A stretch of DNA of 64,000 bases from Roseomonas aeriglobus. GTDB lineage: Bacteria; Pseudomonadota; Alphaproteobacteria; Sphingomonadales; Sphingomonadaceae. The notes under the pieces are model-generated. The model had not been told where the DNA came from. It searched no databases and saw nothing but the letters and a program-made list of their open reading frames with translations. Position numbers and translations under genes: made by a program. The stretch covers positions 434,001 to 498,000 of the forward strand of contig JAFHKN010000002.1 in the NCBI GenBank assembly GCA_016937575.1, read 5' to 3'. Shown piece by piece: positions 1 through 7,792 of the stretch. Positions within the stretch are counted from its first letter, which is position 1. Each line of letters opens with the position of its first letter.

Positions 1-618
1 CGCCGCGGCCTCATGTTCGTGCTTTCCTCGCCGTCCGGCGCGGGCAAATCGACCATCGCGGGCAAGCTGCTCGCTGCCGAGAAGGATCTGAAGGTCTCGG
101 TCAGCTACACCACCCGCGCGATGCGCCCGGGCGAAGTCGACGGGAAGGACTATCACTTCGTCGACCTCGAACGCTTCCGCACGATGGTCGATGAACATGA
201 GTTCCTGGAATGGGCCCATGTGTTCGACCACCGCTATGGCACGCCGAAGACCGACGTCTTCCATATGCTGGGCGAGGGGCAGGACATTCTGTTCGACATC
301 GACTGGCAGGGCGCGCAGCAGTTGCACCAGCTGGCCGGCGGCGACGTCGTCCGCGTTTTCATCCTGCCGCCGTCGATGACCGAACTGCGCCAGCGGCTCG
401 AGCGCCGCGCGACCGACAGCCAGGCGGTGATCGACGCCCGCATGTCGCGCGCCGCGAACGAAGTCAGTCACTGGGACGGCTATGACTATGTCCTGGTCAA
501 CGACGATGTCGAACAATGCTTCCAGCATGTCCGCACCATATTGGCGGCCGAGCGTTTGAAGCGGTCGCGCCAGACCGGGCTGATCGGCCTGATCCGGCAC
601 CTGACCAAGACCGTCTGA
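1..618 (+). CDS. gmk: guanylate kinase, 5' end cut by window
   Basis: Phosphorylates GMP to GDP with ATP in the cytoplasm, an essential step of guanine nucleotide supply. Counting from the methionine at base 13, the P-loop SSPSGAGKST is at residues 5-14, the GMP-binding SYTTR at 31-35, and the DIDWQGAQQ segment near 95. The same frame is open from base 1 (R-R-G-L before that methionine), and family members usually carry a short leader of this kind, so the true start is probably upstream of the window. The C-terminus is complete. Family assignment is secure. Confidence 0.95.
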   Translation, partial: RRGLMFVLSSPSGAGKSTIAGKLLAAEKDLKVSVSYTTRAMRPGEVDGKDYHFVDLERFRTMVDEHEFLEWAHVFDHRYGTPKTDVFHMLGEGQDILFDIDWQGAQQLHQLAGGDVVRVFILPPSMTELRQRLERRATDSQAVIDARMSRAANEVSHWDGYDYVLVNDDVEQCFQHVRTILAAERLKRSRQTGLIGLIRHLTKTV

Positions 619-637
619 CCTAAGCAAGGAATTCGCG

Positions 638-1576
638 ATGCCCGGTGGCCTGGTTGCCCTGCTCGACGACATCGCGGCCCTCGCGAAACTGGCCGGGGCG
701 TCGCTCGACGACGTTGCGGGCGCTGCGGGGCGGGCGGGTACGAAGGCGGCCGGCGTCGTCATCGACGATACCGCGGTCACCCCCCGATACGTCACCGGTC
801 TCAGCCCCGACCGGGAACTTCCGATCATCGGCAAGATCGCACTGGGGTCGCTGCGCAACAAGCTGCTCTTCCTGCTCCCCGCCGCCCTGCTGCTCAGCGC
901 CTTTGCGCCGTGGGCGATCACCCCGATCCTGATGGTCGGCGGCGCCTATCTCTGCTTCGAGGGCGCGGAAAAGGTGTGGGAGGCGTTGTCCGGGCAGCAT
1001 CATGCCGAGGAAGTCGCGGACATCGTCGATCCGGTCGAGTTGGAAAAGCGCCAGGTTACCGGCGCGGTCCGGACCGACTTTATCCTGTCGGGCGAGATCA
1101 TGGCGATCGCGCTGTCCGACCTGGAGGGCAAGCCGTTGCTGACGCAGGGTGTCGTGCTGGCGCTGGTCGGCATCGCGATCACGCTGGGCGTCTACGGTGC
1201 GGTCGCGATCATCGTGAAGATGGACGACGTCGGGCTGCGGCTGGCGCGATCGGGGTCGGGCGCCGCGCAGACGATCGGCCGCGGTCTGGTCGCGGCGATG
1301 CCGAAGCTGCTGAGCGCGCTGTCGATCATCGGCACCGCGGCGATGATCTGGGTCGGTGGCGGCATTATCGCGCACGGGCTGGAAGTGTTCGGAATGGGCG
1401 CGATCCCGCACGCGATCGAACATGTTGCTGAGGGGGCGGCGAATGCCGCTCCGGCGGCGCACGGCGTGGTTCACTGGGTCGTCGGCGCTTTCGGCGCGGC
1501 GATCGTCGGTGGGATCGTCGGCGGCGTGATCGTCGCGATCCACCACGCAGTCGCAAAGGCGCGCGGGAAGCATTGA
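638..1576 (+). CDS. DUF808 family inner-membrane protein
   Basis: A 312-residue protein of the DUF808 (YedI-like) family; the molecular function is unknown. The N-terminal third is soluble and Ala/Asp-rich ([16 protein letters not shown]), followed by about five hydrophobic segments near residues 68-110, 168-192, 225-250 and 275-300, so it is an integral membrane protein. The GAEKVWEAL segment after the second helix is typical of the family. It starts 19 bases after gmk on the same strand, so co-transcription is likely though no functional link is known. Confidence 0.85.
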   Translation: MPGGLVALLDDIAALAKLAGASLDDVAGAAGRAGTKAAGVVIDDTAVTPRYVTGLSPDRELPIIGKIALGSLRNKLLFLLPAALLLSAFAPWAITPILMVGGAYLCFEGAEKVWEALSGQHHAEEVADIVDPVELEKRQVTGAVRTDFILSGEIMAIALSDLEGKPLLTQGVVLALVGIAITLGVYGAVAIIVKMDDVGLRLARSGSGAAQTIGRGLVAAMPKLLSALSIIGTAAMIWVGGGIIAHGLEVFGMGAIPHAIEHVAEGAANAAPAAHGVVHWVVGAFGAAIVGGIVGGVIVAIHHAVAKARGKH

Positions 1577-1757
1577 TGATACGGTGTTCCTGCGCCGGCG
1601 CAGGCGAAACGTCGGCGATCATGCGACGTCGGTGACCGCAGCGCCGGCCCGCGCCGGAGCACAGGATAAGCCGCGCGGGCCCCCTGCGTCGTCATCGCTA
1701 TGCCTGGACCGCCCCCGGGGGGCATGGCGTCGCATTGAGGCGACAGCGGGAAGAAAT

Positions 1758-1834
1758 TGGTCGGGGAAAGAGGATTCGAACCTCCGGCCCCTGCGTCCCG
1801 AACACAGTGCTCTACCAGGCTGAGCTATTCCCCG
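1758..1834 (-). tRNA. tRNA-Pro (anticodon CGG)
   Basis: On the minus strand the sequence folds as a complete cloverleaf: acceptor CGGGGAA/TTCCCCG, discriminator A and an encoded CCA end, a D arm with AGCTCAGCCTGGTAGAGC, anticodon stem CTGTG/CGCAG around the loop TTCGGGA, and a T arm with GGTTCGAATCC. The anticodon CGG reads CCG, the dominant proline codon of high-GC genomes. It lies alone between DUF808 and pnuC. Confidence 0.96.
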
Positions 1835-1982
1835 ACCGGCGCCGGCGGGGGCGAACCCTTCGCTGGCGAGGCGCGGCCTATATCGGGGGTCGGCGGGGGT
1901 TTCAAGCGGTCATTTCATGATTCTCGACGGACCCCGATTGCCAGCTCTGGCAGGCCAGGCGCGAGGCGGCTAGGCTCAGGGT

Positions 1983-2558
1983 ATGTCATCGCTCGAATGG
2001 GTCGCCGCGGCGCTCGGTCTGGTCTGCGTCGCGCTCGCCGTTCGGCGGAGCCTGTGGAATTACGCCTTCGGGGTCGCGTCGACAGCGCTGCTGGCGATCG
2101 TGGTGTTCGAGGCGCGGCTCTATAGCCAGACGTTGCTCCAGATTTTCTTCGTCGCGATCAACGCCTATGGTTTCGCCAACTGGCGGCGAGCCAAGGGGGA
2201 CGGGGCCGATGTGCCGGTCGAACGGATGACTCCGCGCGAATTGGGTCGGTGGAGCGTCGGTATCGTGGTCGCGACGCTCGTCTGGGGCTGGGCGATGCAC
2301 CTTCTGACCGACGCTGCCCAGCCGCTGCTCGATGCCGCCATCGCGATCGTCAGCGTGGCCGCTCAACTGCTCATGGCCCGCCGCCGGTTGGAAAACTGGC
2401 TCTTGTGGATCGCGGTCGACATCGCCTCGATCCCGCTGTTCCTGGGACAGGGACTGTCGGTCGTCGCCGGGCTCTACCTCGTCTATCTCGGGCTGGCGAT
2501 CTGGGGCTTCGTCGACTGGCACCGCGCTACCCGGGGGGCAGGGCCGCTGGCGGCATGA
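1983..2558 (+). CDS. pnuC: nicotinamide riboside transporter, PnuC family
   Basis: A 191-residue membrane protein with about seven hydrophobic segments, matching the PnuC family (usual length 190-240) that moves nicotinamide riboside across the inner membrane by facilitated diffusion. Visible family signatures are SLWNYAFGVAS near residue 23, FVAINAYGFANWRR near 55, and the C-terminal GLYLVYLGLAIWGFVDW. Its stop overlaps the start of the downstream NadR-like kinase (ATGA), so the two are translated together: import followed by phosphorylative trapping. Confidence 0.88.
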   Translation: MSSLEWVAAALGLVCVALAVRRSLWNYAFGVASTALLAIVVFEARLYSQTLLQIFFVAINAYGFANWRRAKGDGADVPVERMTPRELGRWSVGIVVATLVWGWAMHLLTDAAQPLLDAAIAIVSVAAQLLMARRRLENWLLWIAVDIASIPLFLGQGLSVVAGLYLVYLGLAIWGFVDWHRATRGAGPLAA

Positions 2559-3073
2559 CGCGGACGATTTGTCTTCACGGGCCGGAAAGCACCGGCAAAT
2601 CGACCATCGCGCCGCGGCTGGCCGCGCATCTCGGTGGAGAAGTGGTCGACGAATATGGTCGCACCTATGCCGAGGCGAACGGGATCGACTTCAACATGGC
2701 CGACCTGGTCGCCATCGCTAAGGGCCATCATGCCGAGACCACGGCGGCGATCGCGCGCGGGGTCGATCCGGTCATTCTCGACACGGACCCGCTGATGACC
2801 GCCGTGTGGGCCGACATGCTGTTTGGCTGGCGCGACGCGTGGTTCGATACGTGGCAGGGGACGGCCGACCTCTATCTGTTGTTCGACATCGACCTGCCCT
2901 GGGTCGAGGATGGGACGCGGATGTTCGGCACGACTGAGGCTAGGCAACGCTTCTTCGACCTGTCGAAAGCGGAGCTGGAGCGGCGCGGGGTGCGCTGGAC
3001 GCTGGTAAGCGGCGCAGGCGAGGATCGCTGGCGCTCGGTCCTGGCGGGTCTCGGCGGCTTGTTCCCGGCCTGA
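2555..3073 (+). CDS. NadR-like nicotinamide riboside kinase / AAA ATPase
   Basis: A 172-residue P-loop protein matching the C-terminal ribosylnicotinamide kinase domain of NadR, without NadR's DNA-binding and adenylyltransferase parts. The Walker A motif GPESTGKST is at residues 8-16, VDEYGRTYAE near 33, and the acceptor-binding ILDTDPLMTAVWAD near 73. It should convert imported nicotinamide riboside to NMN for NAD synthesis. The ATG at 2555 overlaps the pnuC stop, which fixes the start and supports the pathway link. Kinase specificity is inferred from that pairing. Confidence 0.83.
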   Translation: MTRTICLHGPESTGKSTIAPRLAAHLGGEVVDEYGRTYAEANGIDFNMADLVAIAKGHHAETTAAIARGVDPVILDTDPLMTAVWADMLFGWRDAWFDTWQGTADLYLLFDIDLPWVEDGTRMFGTTEARQRFFDLSKAELERRGVRWTLVSGAGEDRWRSVLAGLGGLFPA

Positions 3074-3093
3074 CAGAGGCTTACATCCAGATC

Positions 3094-3567
3094 ATGGCGC
3101 ATCATCACCACCATCATGAACATGCCGGCGACGCGCTGGCGCAGGCGGCCGAAGTCGCGCTGGTCAAGGCCGGCGAACAATGGACCGCGATGCGTGCGCA
3201 GGTCTTCGCGGCGCTGGCCGCATTCGACAAGCCGGCATCGGCCTATGACATCGCCGAGGCGGTGTCGAAGGCGGAAGGACGCCGGGTGGCGGCCAACAGC
3301 GTCTATCGCATCCTCGACCTGTTCGTCGGCGCGAATCTGGCGCGGCGGGTCGAAAGCGCCAACGCCTATGTCGCCAACGCGCACCCGGATTGCCTACACG
3401 ACTGCATCTTCCTGGTGTGCGACGCCTGCGGCCAGACGACGCATATCGACGACGATCACATCACCGATACCGTGCGAGCAAAGGCCAAGGGCGCAGGGTT
3501 TGCACCGGTGCGGCCGGTGATCGAAGTCCGCGGGACGTGCGAGGGGTGCGCGGAAAAGGCGAACTAG
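3094..3567 (+). CDS. Fur/Zur family transcriptional regulator
   Basis: A 157-residue Fur superfamily repressor. A winged-helix N-domain (VFAALAAFDKPASAYDIAEAV, then NSVYRILDLF) precedes a metal-binding dimerisation domain with HDCIFLVCDACGQTTHI and a C-terminal CEGC pair, the two CxxC sites that bind structural zinc. The overall form is closest to Zur, the zinc uptake regulator. The protein opens with six consecutive histidines followed by E-H. It lies 20 bases after the NadR-like kinase. Whether the ligand is zinc or iron cannot be settled from sequence. Confidence 0.85.
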   Translation: MAHHHHHHEHAGDALAQAAEVALVKAGEQWTAMRAQVFAALAAFDKPASAYDIAEAVSKAEGRRVAANSVYRILDLFVGANLARRVESANAYVANAHPDCLHDCIFLVCDACGQTTHIDDDHITDTVRAKAKGAGFAPVRPVIEVRGTCEGCAEKAN

Positions 3568-3576
3568 GCCGTTGAA

Positions 3577-3698
3577 ATCCTCCCCTGCAAGAGGAGGGGG
3601 ACAGCCGGAAAGCGGTGATGGAGGGGTATCCCGCCATCAAGAGGGTGACACCCTTCGGTCAGGCCTCCGGCCTGCCACCTCCCCCTGCCGGGGAGGAT
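3577..3698 (+). repeat. 122-base palindromic repeat, family A copy 1
   Basis: Imperfect palindrome whose outer arms are themselves small hairpins (ATCCTCCCCTGCAAGAGGAG at the left, CTGCCGGGGAGGAT at the right), with GAGGGGTATC and GACACCCTTC inside. Near-identical arrangements of 120-122 bases occur at 15299, 44808 and 55003. It fills the gap between the convergent Zur-like and ATP12 genes and could act as a transcription end. Confidence 0.85.
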
Positions 3699-3704
3699 TG
3701 TGCC

Positions 3705-4412
3705 TCACCCCCGCAACAAAGACACAAACCGCGCGCCCGCGTCGAAGTCCGCGCGGTGAGCGGCGGTTGCCTGTTCGGCGAGGTCGTCCTTGCCCCACAT
3801 CTCTTCCTGCCAGTCCTCATCGATCCGCGCGGCGTTCCATACCGTGTCGGCGTCCATCGCGCCTTCGACCAGCGCCAGCGCAAGGATCAGCGAGCCGGTG
3901 ACCGTCACCACAGGGTGCAGCCCGGCGAGCGTGAAGGCGTCGCGCACGGCCATCGCTTCGCCCAGCCGCTCCAGCGTTGCCGGCGGTTGGGCGCGGTGCA
4001 TCACGCCGGCGGTCGTCTCGAAATGTACGTCATAGCGCGTGCGCGCCCAATCGAGCGCCGGGTCCCATGCCGCGCGTTGGCGCGCGACCAGCGGTTCGGG
4101 CTCTTCGGCGCGATAATAGAGCAGATCGCTCTCGCCATATCGCGCGAGGCCTGTGGCGAAGGCCGCGGTGTCCGGCGCGATCTTGTCGATGGCCGCGTTG
4201 GCCAGACCGGTCAGCGGCATCGCGCGCGGGTCGATCGTATCGGCGATACCCCGCCATTCGTCGGCAATCGCTTCTGCCAGCGCGGCGGTCGGCACGGCAA
4301 GCGGCGCACGTCCGGGTGTGCGGACGGGCTTGGCGTCGAGCGCGATGCCGTAGCGGTCGCCGTCTGGCACCACCGCGACGTCTGTCCAGAACCGCTTCAC
4401 TTGCTGCGCCAC
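3705..4412 (-). CDS. ATP12 family F1-ATPase assembly chaperone
   Basis: A 235-residue protein of the ATP12 family, which in mitochondria and alphaproteobacteria assists assembly of the F1 ATP synthase alpha subunit. Family features are KRFWTDVAV at the N-terminus, DAKPVRTPGRAPLAVPT near residue 26, an EWRG motif near 52, MPLTGLANAAID near 65, and DLLYYRAEEPEPLVARQ near 96. It overlaps the upstream 69-residue membrane protein gene by 16 bases, as in other sphingomonads where these genes form a run with a HAD phosphatase. Confidence 0.9.
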   Translation of the reverse strand: MAQQVKRFWTDVAVVPDGDRYGIALDAKPVRTPGRAPLAVPTAALAEAIADEWRGIADTIDPRAMPLTGLANAAIDKIAPDTAAFATGLARYGESDLLYYRAEEPEPLVARQRAAWDPALDWARTRYDVHFETTAGVMHRAQPPATLERLGEAMAVRDAFTLAGLHPVVTVTGSLILALALVEGAMDADTVWNAARIDEDWQEEMWGKDDLAEQATAAHRADFDAGARFVSLLRG

Positions 4413-4606
4413 CGATGCGCCAGCGCACGCGGGACGACAGCCATCATGTAAATCGCCGCGAGCACGATTCCGACGCCCAGTGCCTTGTCCGGCCAGTCGG
4501 TCGCGCGCGCGATCAGGATGAGGCCGAGCACCGCTCCAGCGACGGCGGCGAGGCGGGTCGCGACGATCACGAACCAGCGGTTACGGGCCTGGGTATCGGG
4601 TGTCAT
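4397..4606 (-). CDS. small two-helix membrane protein, unknown
   Basis: A 69-residue protein with two hydrophobic helices (about residues 10-32 and 43-60) and a basic C-terminus RALAHRWRSK. I do not recognise a named family. It overlaps both neighbours: its start overlaps the end of the HAD gene by 4 bases (ATGA) and its end runs 16 bases into ATP12. Translational coupling makes it a real gene and perhaps a membrane partner of one of them, but no function can be assigned. Confidence 0.7.
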   Translation of the reverse strand: MTPDTQARNRWFVIVATRLAAVAGAVLGLILIARATDWPDKALGVGIVLAAIYMMAVVPRALAHRWRSK

Positions 4607-5289
4607 GCTGCCGAGATAGAGGCTCGGTCGACACAGGCAAGCATCGCCGCCGGCAGATCGTCGGCGTGATCGACGACCTGCGTCGCCCCCGCCGCCGTCA
4701 GCATGGCGGGCGCATGATATCCCCAGGCGACCCCCACCGCATGCGTCCCCGCCGCGCGGCCCATCGTCATGTCGTAGCTGGTGTCGCCGATCATCACCGT
4801 CTGCTCGGGCGCCGCACCGGCCTCCGCCATCGCCGCGAGCGCCATCGCCGGATGCGGTTTCGACGGGTGGCGGTCGGCGGTCTGGAGCGTGAGGAAGGCG
4901 GATGCCAGCCCGTGCGTGGCCAGGATGATCGACAGACCGCGGTCGGACTTGCCGGTCGCGACGCCCAGCGCCCAGCCGCTGTCTGCCAGCGTCGACAACG
5001 CCTCGGCGATGCCCGGATAGAGCGGTTCATGAACGAAATCGGGCGTCCCGCGCATCGCCACGAAGGCATCCTTGTAGGATTGCGCAAGGACATCGCAGAA
5101 TTCGGCGTCGGCGTGCTGGTGGAGCACCGCCATCGCCTGCGGCAGGCTGAGCCCGACGATGCCGCGGATCGCCTCGCGCGTGGGCGGCGCCAGCCGGTGG
5201 CGGTCGAACGCGCGCTCGACCGCCAGGCAGATGTTGGCCGCCGAATCGACCAACGTCCCGTCGCAGTCGAACAGGGCAAGGCGGGTCAT
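4603..5289 (-). CDS. HAD family phosphatase, phosphoglycolate phosphatase-like
   Basis: A 228-residue HAD hydrolase of the phosphoglycolate phosphatase (Gph) type. The nucleophile motif FDCDGTLVDS is at residues 7-16, motif II lies in GVATGKS near 108, the lysine of motif III is in SKPHPA near 144, and the acidic motif IV is GDTSYD near 169. The helical cap of about 70 residues follows motif I as in Gph. It would remove 2-phosphoglycolate formed in DNA repair or metabolism, but HAD substrates are hard to predict. It overlaps PaiB upstream by 4 bases. Confidence 0.85.
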   Translation of the reverse strand: MTRLALFDCDGTLVDSAANICLAVERAFDRHRLAPPTREAIRGIVGLSLPQAMAVLHQHADAEFCDVLAQSYKDAFVAMRGTPDFVHEPLYPGIAEALSTLADSGWALGVATGKSDRGLSIILATHGLASAFLTLQTADRHPSKPHPAMALAAMAEAGAAPEQTVMIGDTSYDMTMGRAAGTHAVGVAWGYHAPAMLTAAGATQVVDHADDLPAAMLACVDRASISAA

Positions 5290-5885
5290 GCCAGGCTCCG
5301 CATCAGTTGTGCGATCCCGCGGCGGCCGGCGGCATCACTCGCGTCGGCGGCAGCCAGCCGAACCGCCTCGGGCTTGTTCTGCCCGAGCTTCAGCGTTCCG
5401 CGCCAGGCGGTCACCTCGAGCGTGAAGCCGGCGATGGCGTTCAGTAGCGCGTCGAATTTCCGCGGGTCCATCTTGTCGCGGGTCCAGGCGGGCTTGGGCA
5501 GGCGTGCCTCGTTCTCCGCCGAAAGTTGGTCGACCTGCGCGGTAAGCGCGTCGCGGTCCATGCGGCGGACGGTGCCTTCCAACTCGACCGCGGCATAGTT
5601 CCAGGTCGGCACCTGATCCGGGCCGAGCCCGTACCAGTCGGGGCTGATGTACCCGTCCGGGCCGAGCACGGTGAAAACCGCGGACGCGCCGTCAAGATGC
5701 CGCGTCAGGCCATTGCCGCGGGCGAGGTGCAGCCCGATCGTCGCGTCGTCGATCCACACCACCGGCGCCTGCGCGACCCGCGGTCCGTCGGGCGTGGCGG
5801 CGAACAGCTGCCCGAAGGCGATCTCACGCACGAACGCGCGCATCGCGTCGCGGTCTTCCCAGCGGAAGGAGGGGTTGGGGTGCAT
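5286..5885 (-). CDS. FMN-binding negative transcriptional regulator, PaiB family
   Basis: A 199-residue protein with the split-barrel FMN-binding fold of PaiB. Signatures are MHPNPSFRW at the start, the FGQLFAATPDGPRVAQAPVVW strand pair near residues 29-48, a YISPDWYG motif near 98, and VPTWNYAAVE near 111. PaiB proteins were first described with sporulation and protease repression in Bacillus, yet most family members are uncharacterised flavin-binding proteins. It is the first gene of a run with the HAD phosphatase, a small membrane protein and ATP12. Confidence 0.87.
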   Translation of the reverse strand: MHPNPSFRWEDRDAMRAFVREIAFGQLFAATPDGPRVAQAPVVWIDDATIGLHLARGNGLTRHLDGASAVFTVLGPDGYISPDWYGLGPDQVPTWNYAAVELEGTVRRMDRDALTAQVDQLSAENEARLPKPAWTRDKMDPRKFDALLNAIAGFTLEVTAWRGTLKLGQNKPEAVRLAAADASDAAGRRGIAQLMRSLA

Positions 5886-5926
5886 CGGGCGGGTTCTAGC
5901 GGTTCGGCTGAAGGAGAAGAAGGGTG

Positions 5927-6157
5927 GTTCAGAGAAGGCGCGAAGGCGCGAAGGGAAAAAGAAGTTCGTTCACGCGGAGGCGTGGAGACGCGGAGGGTCA
6001 TTCCTGGCGGTAACCGTCTCGCGACAGCGAGACAGCAGTCCCCGCTCGACCCTGTTTCAGGCCGCTGGCGCGGCGAGCAGAGCGGCAAGCGAAACTCTTC
6101 GCGTCTCCACGCCTCTGCGTGAACGAAGCTCTTCTTCCCTTCGCGCCTTCTCTGAAC
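5927..6157. repeat. 231-base long inverted repeat between rluA-type and paiB genes
   Basis: The two ends are long inverted copies of about 60-70 bases each: the left arm (5927-5997) reads from GTTCAGAGAAGGCGCGAAG to GGCGTGGAGACGCG, and the right arm (6096-6157) is its reverse complement. The left arm carries an extra GCGAAGGC duplication. The centre of about 100 bases is not palindromic. No transposase or coding sequence is present. It resembles a MITE-like or palindromic intergenic element and could fold into a cruciform or a very stable RNA. Confidence 0.8.
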
Positions 6158-6161
6158 AAAC

Positions 6162-7376
6162 TTACGTCTTCGGTCCGGGACGCGACGGCGGGCGTCCGCG
6201 AGACACCGGCTTGCCGCCCGGCGCAGCCTTGCCCTTCGCCGGCCCCCGGCCGCGAGGCGCCGGCTTGGCCTTGTCGCCGCTGGTCGCCCGTGCTTCGCCG
6301 CGGCCGCGGCGCTCGCCCTTGCGGTCCTTGCGGATGGCTTTGGCGTGCGCCTTGGCTTTTTGCTTTTCCTCGGCGCGGGTGGGGGCGGGGCCTTCGTCGT
6401 CGAGCGGACGGTCGCCCATCGACAGGTCGAGGCCCAGCGTCGCCATGCTCTCGGCGAAATGCTCGGGCAGCTGCGCGGTCACGTCGATCCGCCCGCCGTC
6501 GGGATGATCGATCCGGATGCGTCGCGCATGGAGGTGCATCTTGCGGCTGATTCCGCCGGTCAGGAACGCATCCAGCCCGCCGTATTTGCCGTCGCCGACG
6601 ATCGGGTGGCCGATCGCCGCCATGTGGACGCGCAATTGATGCGTACGGCCGGTCAGCGGCTGGAGCTCGACCCAGGCGGCGCGGTTGCCGACGCGGTCGA
6701 TGACGCGGTACCGGCTGCGCGAGGGCTGGCCCTCATGCTCGCTGATATGCATCTTCTCGCCGCCGGTGCCGGGCTGCTTGGCGATCGGCAGGTCGATCAG
6801 GCCATCGCTGATGTCGGGCACGCCCGCGACCAGCGCCCAATAGACCTTGCGCGCGGTGCGGCCGGAAAAGCTCTTGGCGAAATAGGCCGCCGCGCGTGCC
6901 GATCGTGCGATCAGCAGTGCGCCTGAGGTATCCTTGTCGAGGCGGTGCACCAGCTTCGGCCGGCCTTCAGCATCGAACTGCAGCGCATCGAGCAGGCCGT
7001 CGACATGCTCGGTCGTCTTGGTTCCGCCCTGTGTCGCAAGACCGGGCGGCTTGTTGAGCACGATTGCTTGCGCGTCGCGATGGATGACCATGCTCTGCGC
7101 AAAGTCGATCTGGTCGTCGGTCAGCGGCGTGCGTTCCCGCTTCGGGCGGGCGGACTGGGCCGGGGGCGGCGCTTCGGCAGGGGGCACGCGCAGGATCTGG
7201 CCTGCCGACAGACGCGCCCCGGGCTCCGCACGGGCCCCGTCGACGCGCAGCTGCCCGGTGCGCGCCCAGCGCGACACGGTGTTGAAGCTGACGTCGGCCA
7301 TGTGCCGTTTGAACCAGCGGTCGAGCCGGATGCCGTCGTCGTCGGCGCCGACCTTGAACTCGCGCACGTCGCTCAT
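6162..7376 (-). CDS. RluA family pseudouridine synthase with basic C-terminal tail
   Basis: A 404-residue enzyme that isomerises uridine to pseudouridine in RNA, most like RluC (large-subunit rRNA). An S4 RNA-binding domain covers about residues 5-60 (GIRLDRWFKRH), and the catalytic domain holds the HRLDKDTSGALL motif with the catalytic aspartate near residue 150 and GRTHQLRVHMAA near 238. After about residue 325 comes a Lys/Arg/Pro/Gly-rich low-complexity tail of some 75 residues absent from enterobacterial RluC. The ATG at 7376 overlaps the crcB stop (ATGA) and begins the S4 domain, so the longer upstream frame is not used. Confidence 0.9.
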   Translation of the reverse strand: MSDVREFKVGADDDGIRLDRWFKRHMADVSFNTVSRWARTGQLRVDGARAEPGARLSAGQILRVPPAEAPPPAQSARPKRERTPLTDDQIDFAQSMVIHRDAQAIVLNKPPGLATQGGTKTTEHVDGLLDALQFDAEGRPKLVHRLDKDTSGALLIARSARAAAYFAKSFSGRTARKVYWALVAGVPDISDGLIDLPIAKQPGTGGEKMHISEHEGQPSRSRYRVIDRVGNRAAWVELQPLTGRTHQLRVHMAAIGHPIVGDGKYGGLDAFLTGGISRKMHLHARRIRIDHPDGGRIDVTAQLPEHFAESMATLGLDLSMGDRPLDDEGPAPTRAEEKQKAKAHAKAIRKDRKGERRGRGEARATSGDKAKPAPRGRGPAKGKAAPGGKPVSRGRPPSRPGPKT

Positions 7377-7747
7377 GCCACACTCCGTGCGATGGCCAGG
7401 CCGCCGAACAGCGCGGCGATCGAGCCGATGACCGAGGCCAGGACATAGCCACCCGCCAGGACAAGCGCGCCGCGTTCGATCATCAACGCGGCATCCAGGC
7501 TGAAGGCCGAAAAGGTGGTGAAGCCGCCAAGCACGCCGACGCCCAGCAACAGCCGCGCCTGCTCGCTGCCACCCTCGCGCGCCAGCAGGCCGACCAGCAA
7601 GCCCATCAGCAGGCCGCCGATCAGGTTTACACCCAGGGTGCCGAAGGGATAATCCGGCCCGAATGCGGTGAGCGTCCAGCGCCCGAACAGATGCCGCGCA
7701 CCCGCTCCGACCGCACCGCCGGCCATCACGATAAAGAGGTTGCCCAT
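7373..7747 (-). CDS. crcB: fluoride efflux transporter CrcB/FluC
   Basis: A 124-residue membrane protein with four helices, a fluoride channel that works as an antiparallel dimer in the inner membrane. Diagnostic features are GGAVGAGARHLFGRW near residues 10-24, GTLGVNLIGG near 36, and the pore motif GGFTTFSAFS near 74-83 with its phenylalanine box. There is no sign of a fluoride riboswitch in the 45-base gap upstream. Its stop overlaps the start of the pseudouridine synthase, an arrangement common in sphingomonads. Confidence 0.93.
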   Translation of the reverse strand: MGNLFIVMAGGAVGAGARHLFGRWTLTAFGPDYPFGTLGVNLIGGLLMGLLVGLLAREGGSEQARLLLGVGVLGGFTTFSAFSLDAALMIERGALVLAGGYVLASVIGSIAALFGGLAIARSVA

Positions 7748-7792
7748 GTCTGCGCGGTAGCGCGGACGCGCGCAAAGGTCACCTTTTTGATT

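Noticed and set aside
1757..2125. 122-residue frame reading [15 protein letters not shown]
   Set aside because: It is the antisense translation of tRNA-Pro, a well-known spurious product of tRNA genes.
7377..7775. N-terminal extension of the pseudouridine synthase to 7775
   Set aside because: It would run through crcB in another frame; the S4 domain begins exactly at ATG 7376.
7748..7792. Fluoride riboswitch before crcB
   Set aside because: The 45-base gap is too short and shows none of the conserved pseudoknot bases.
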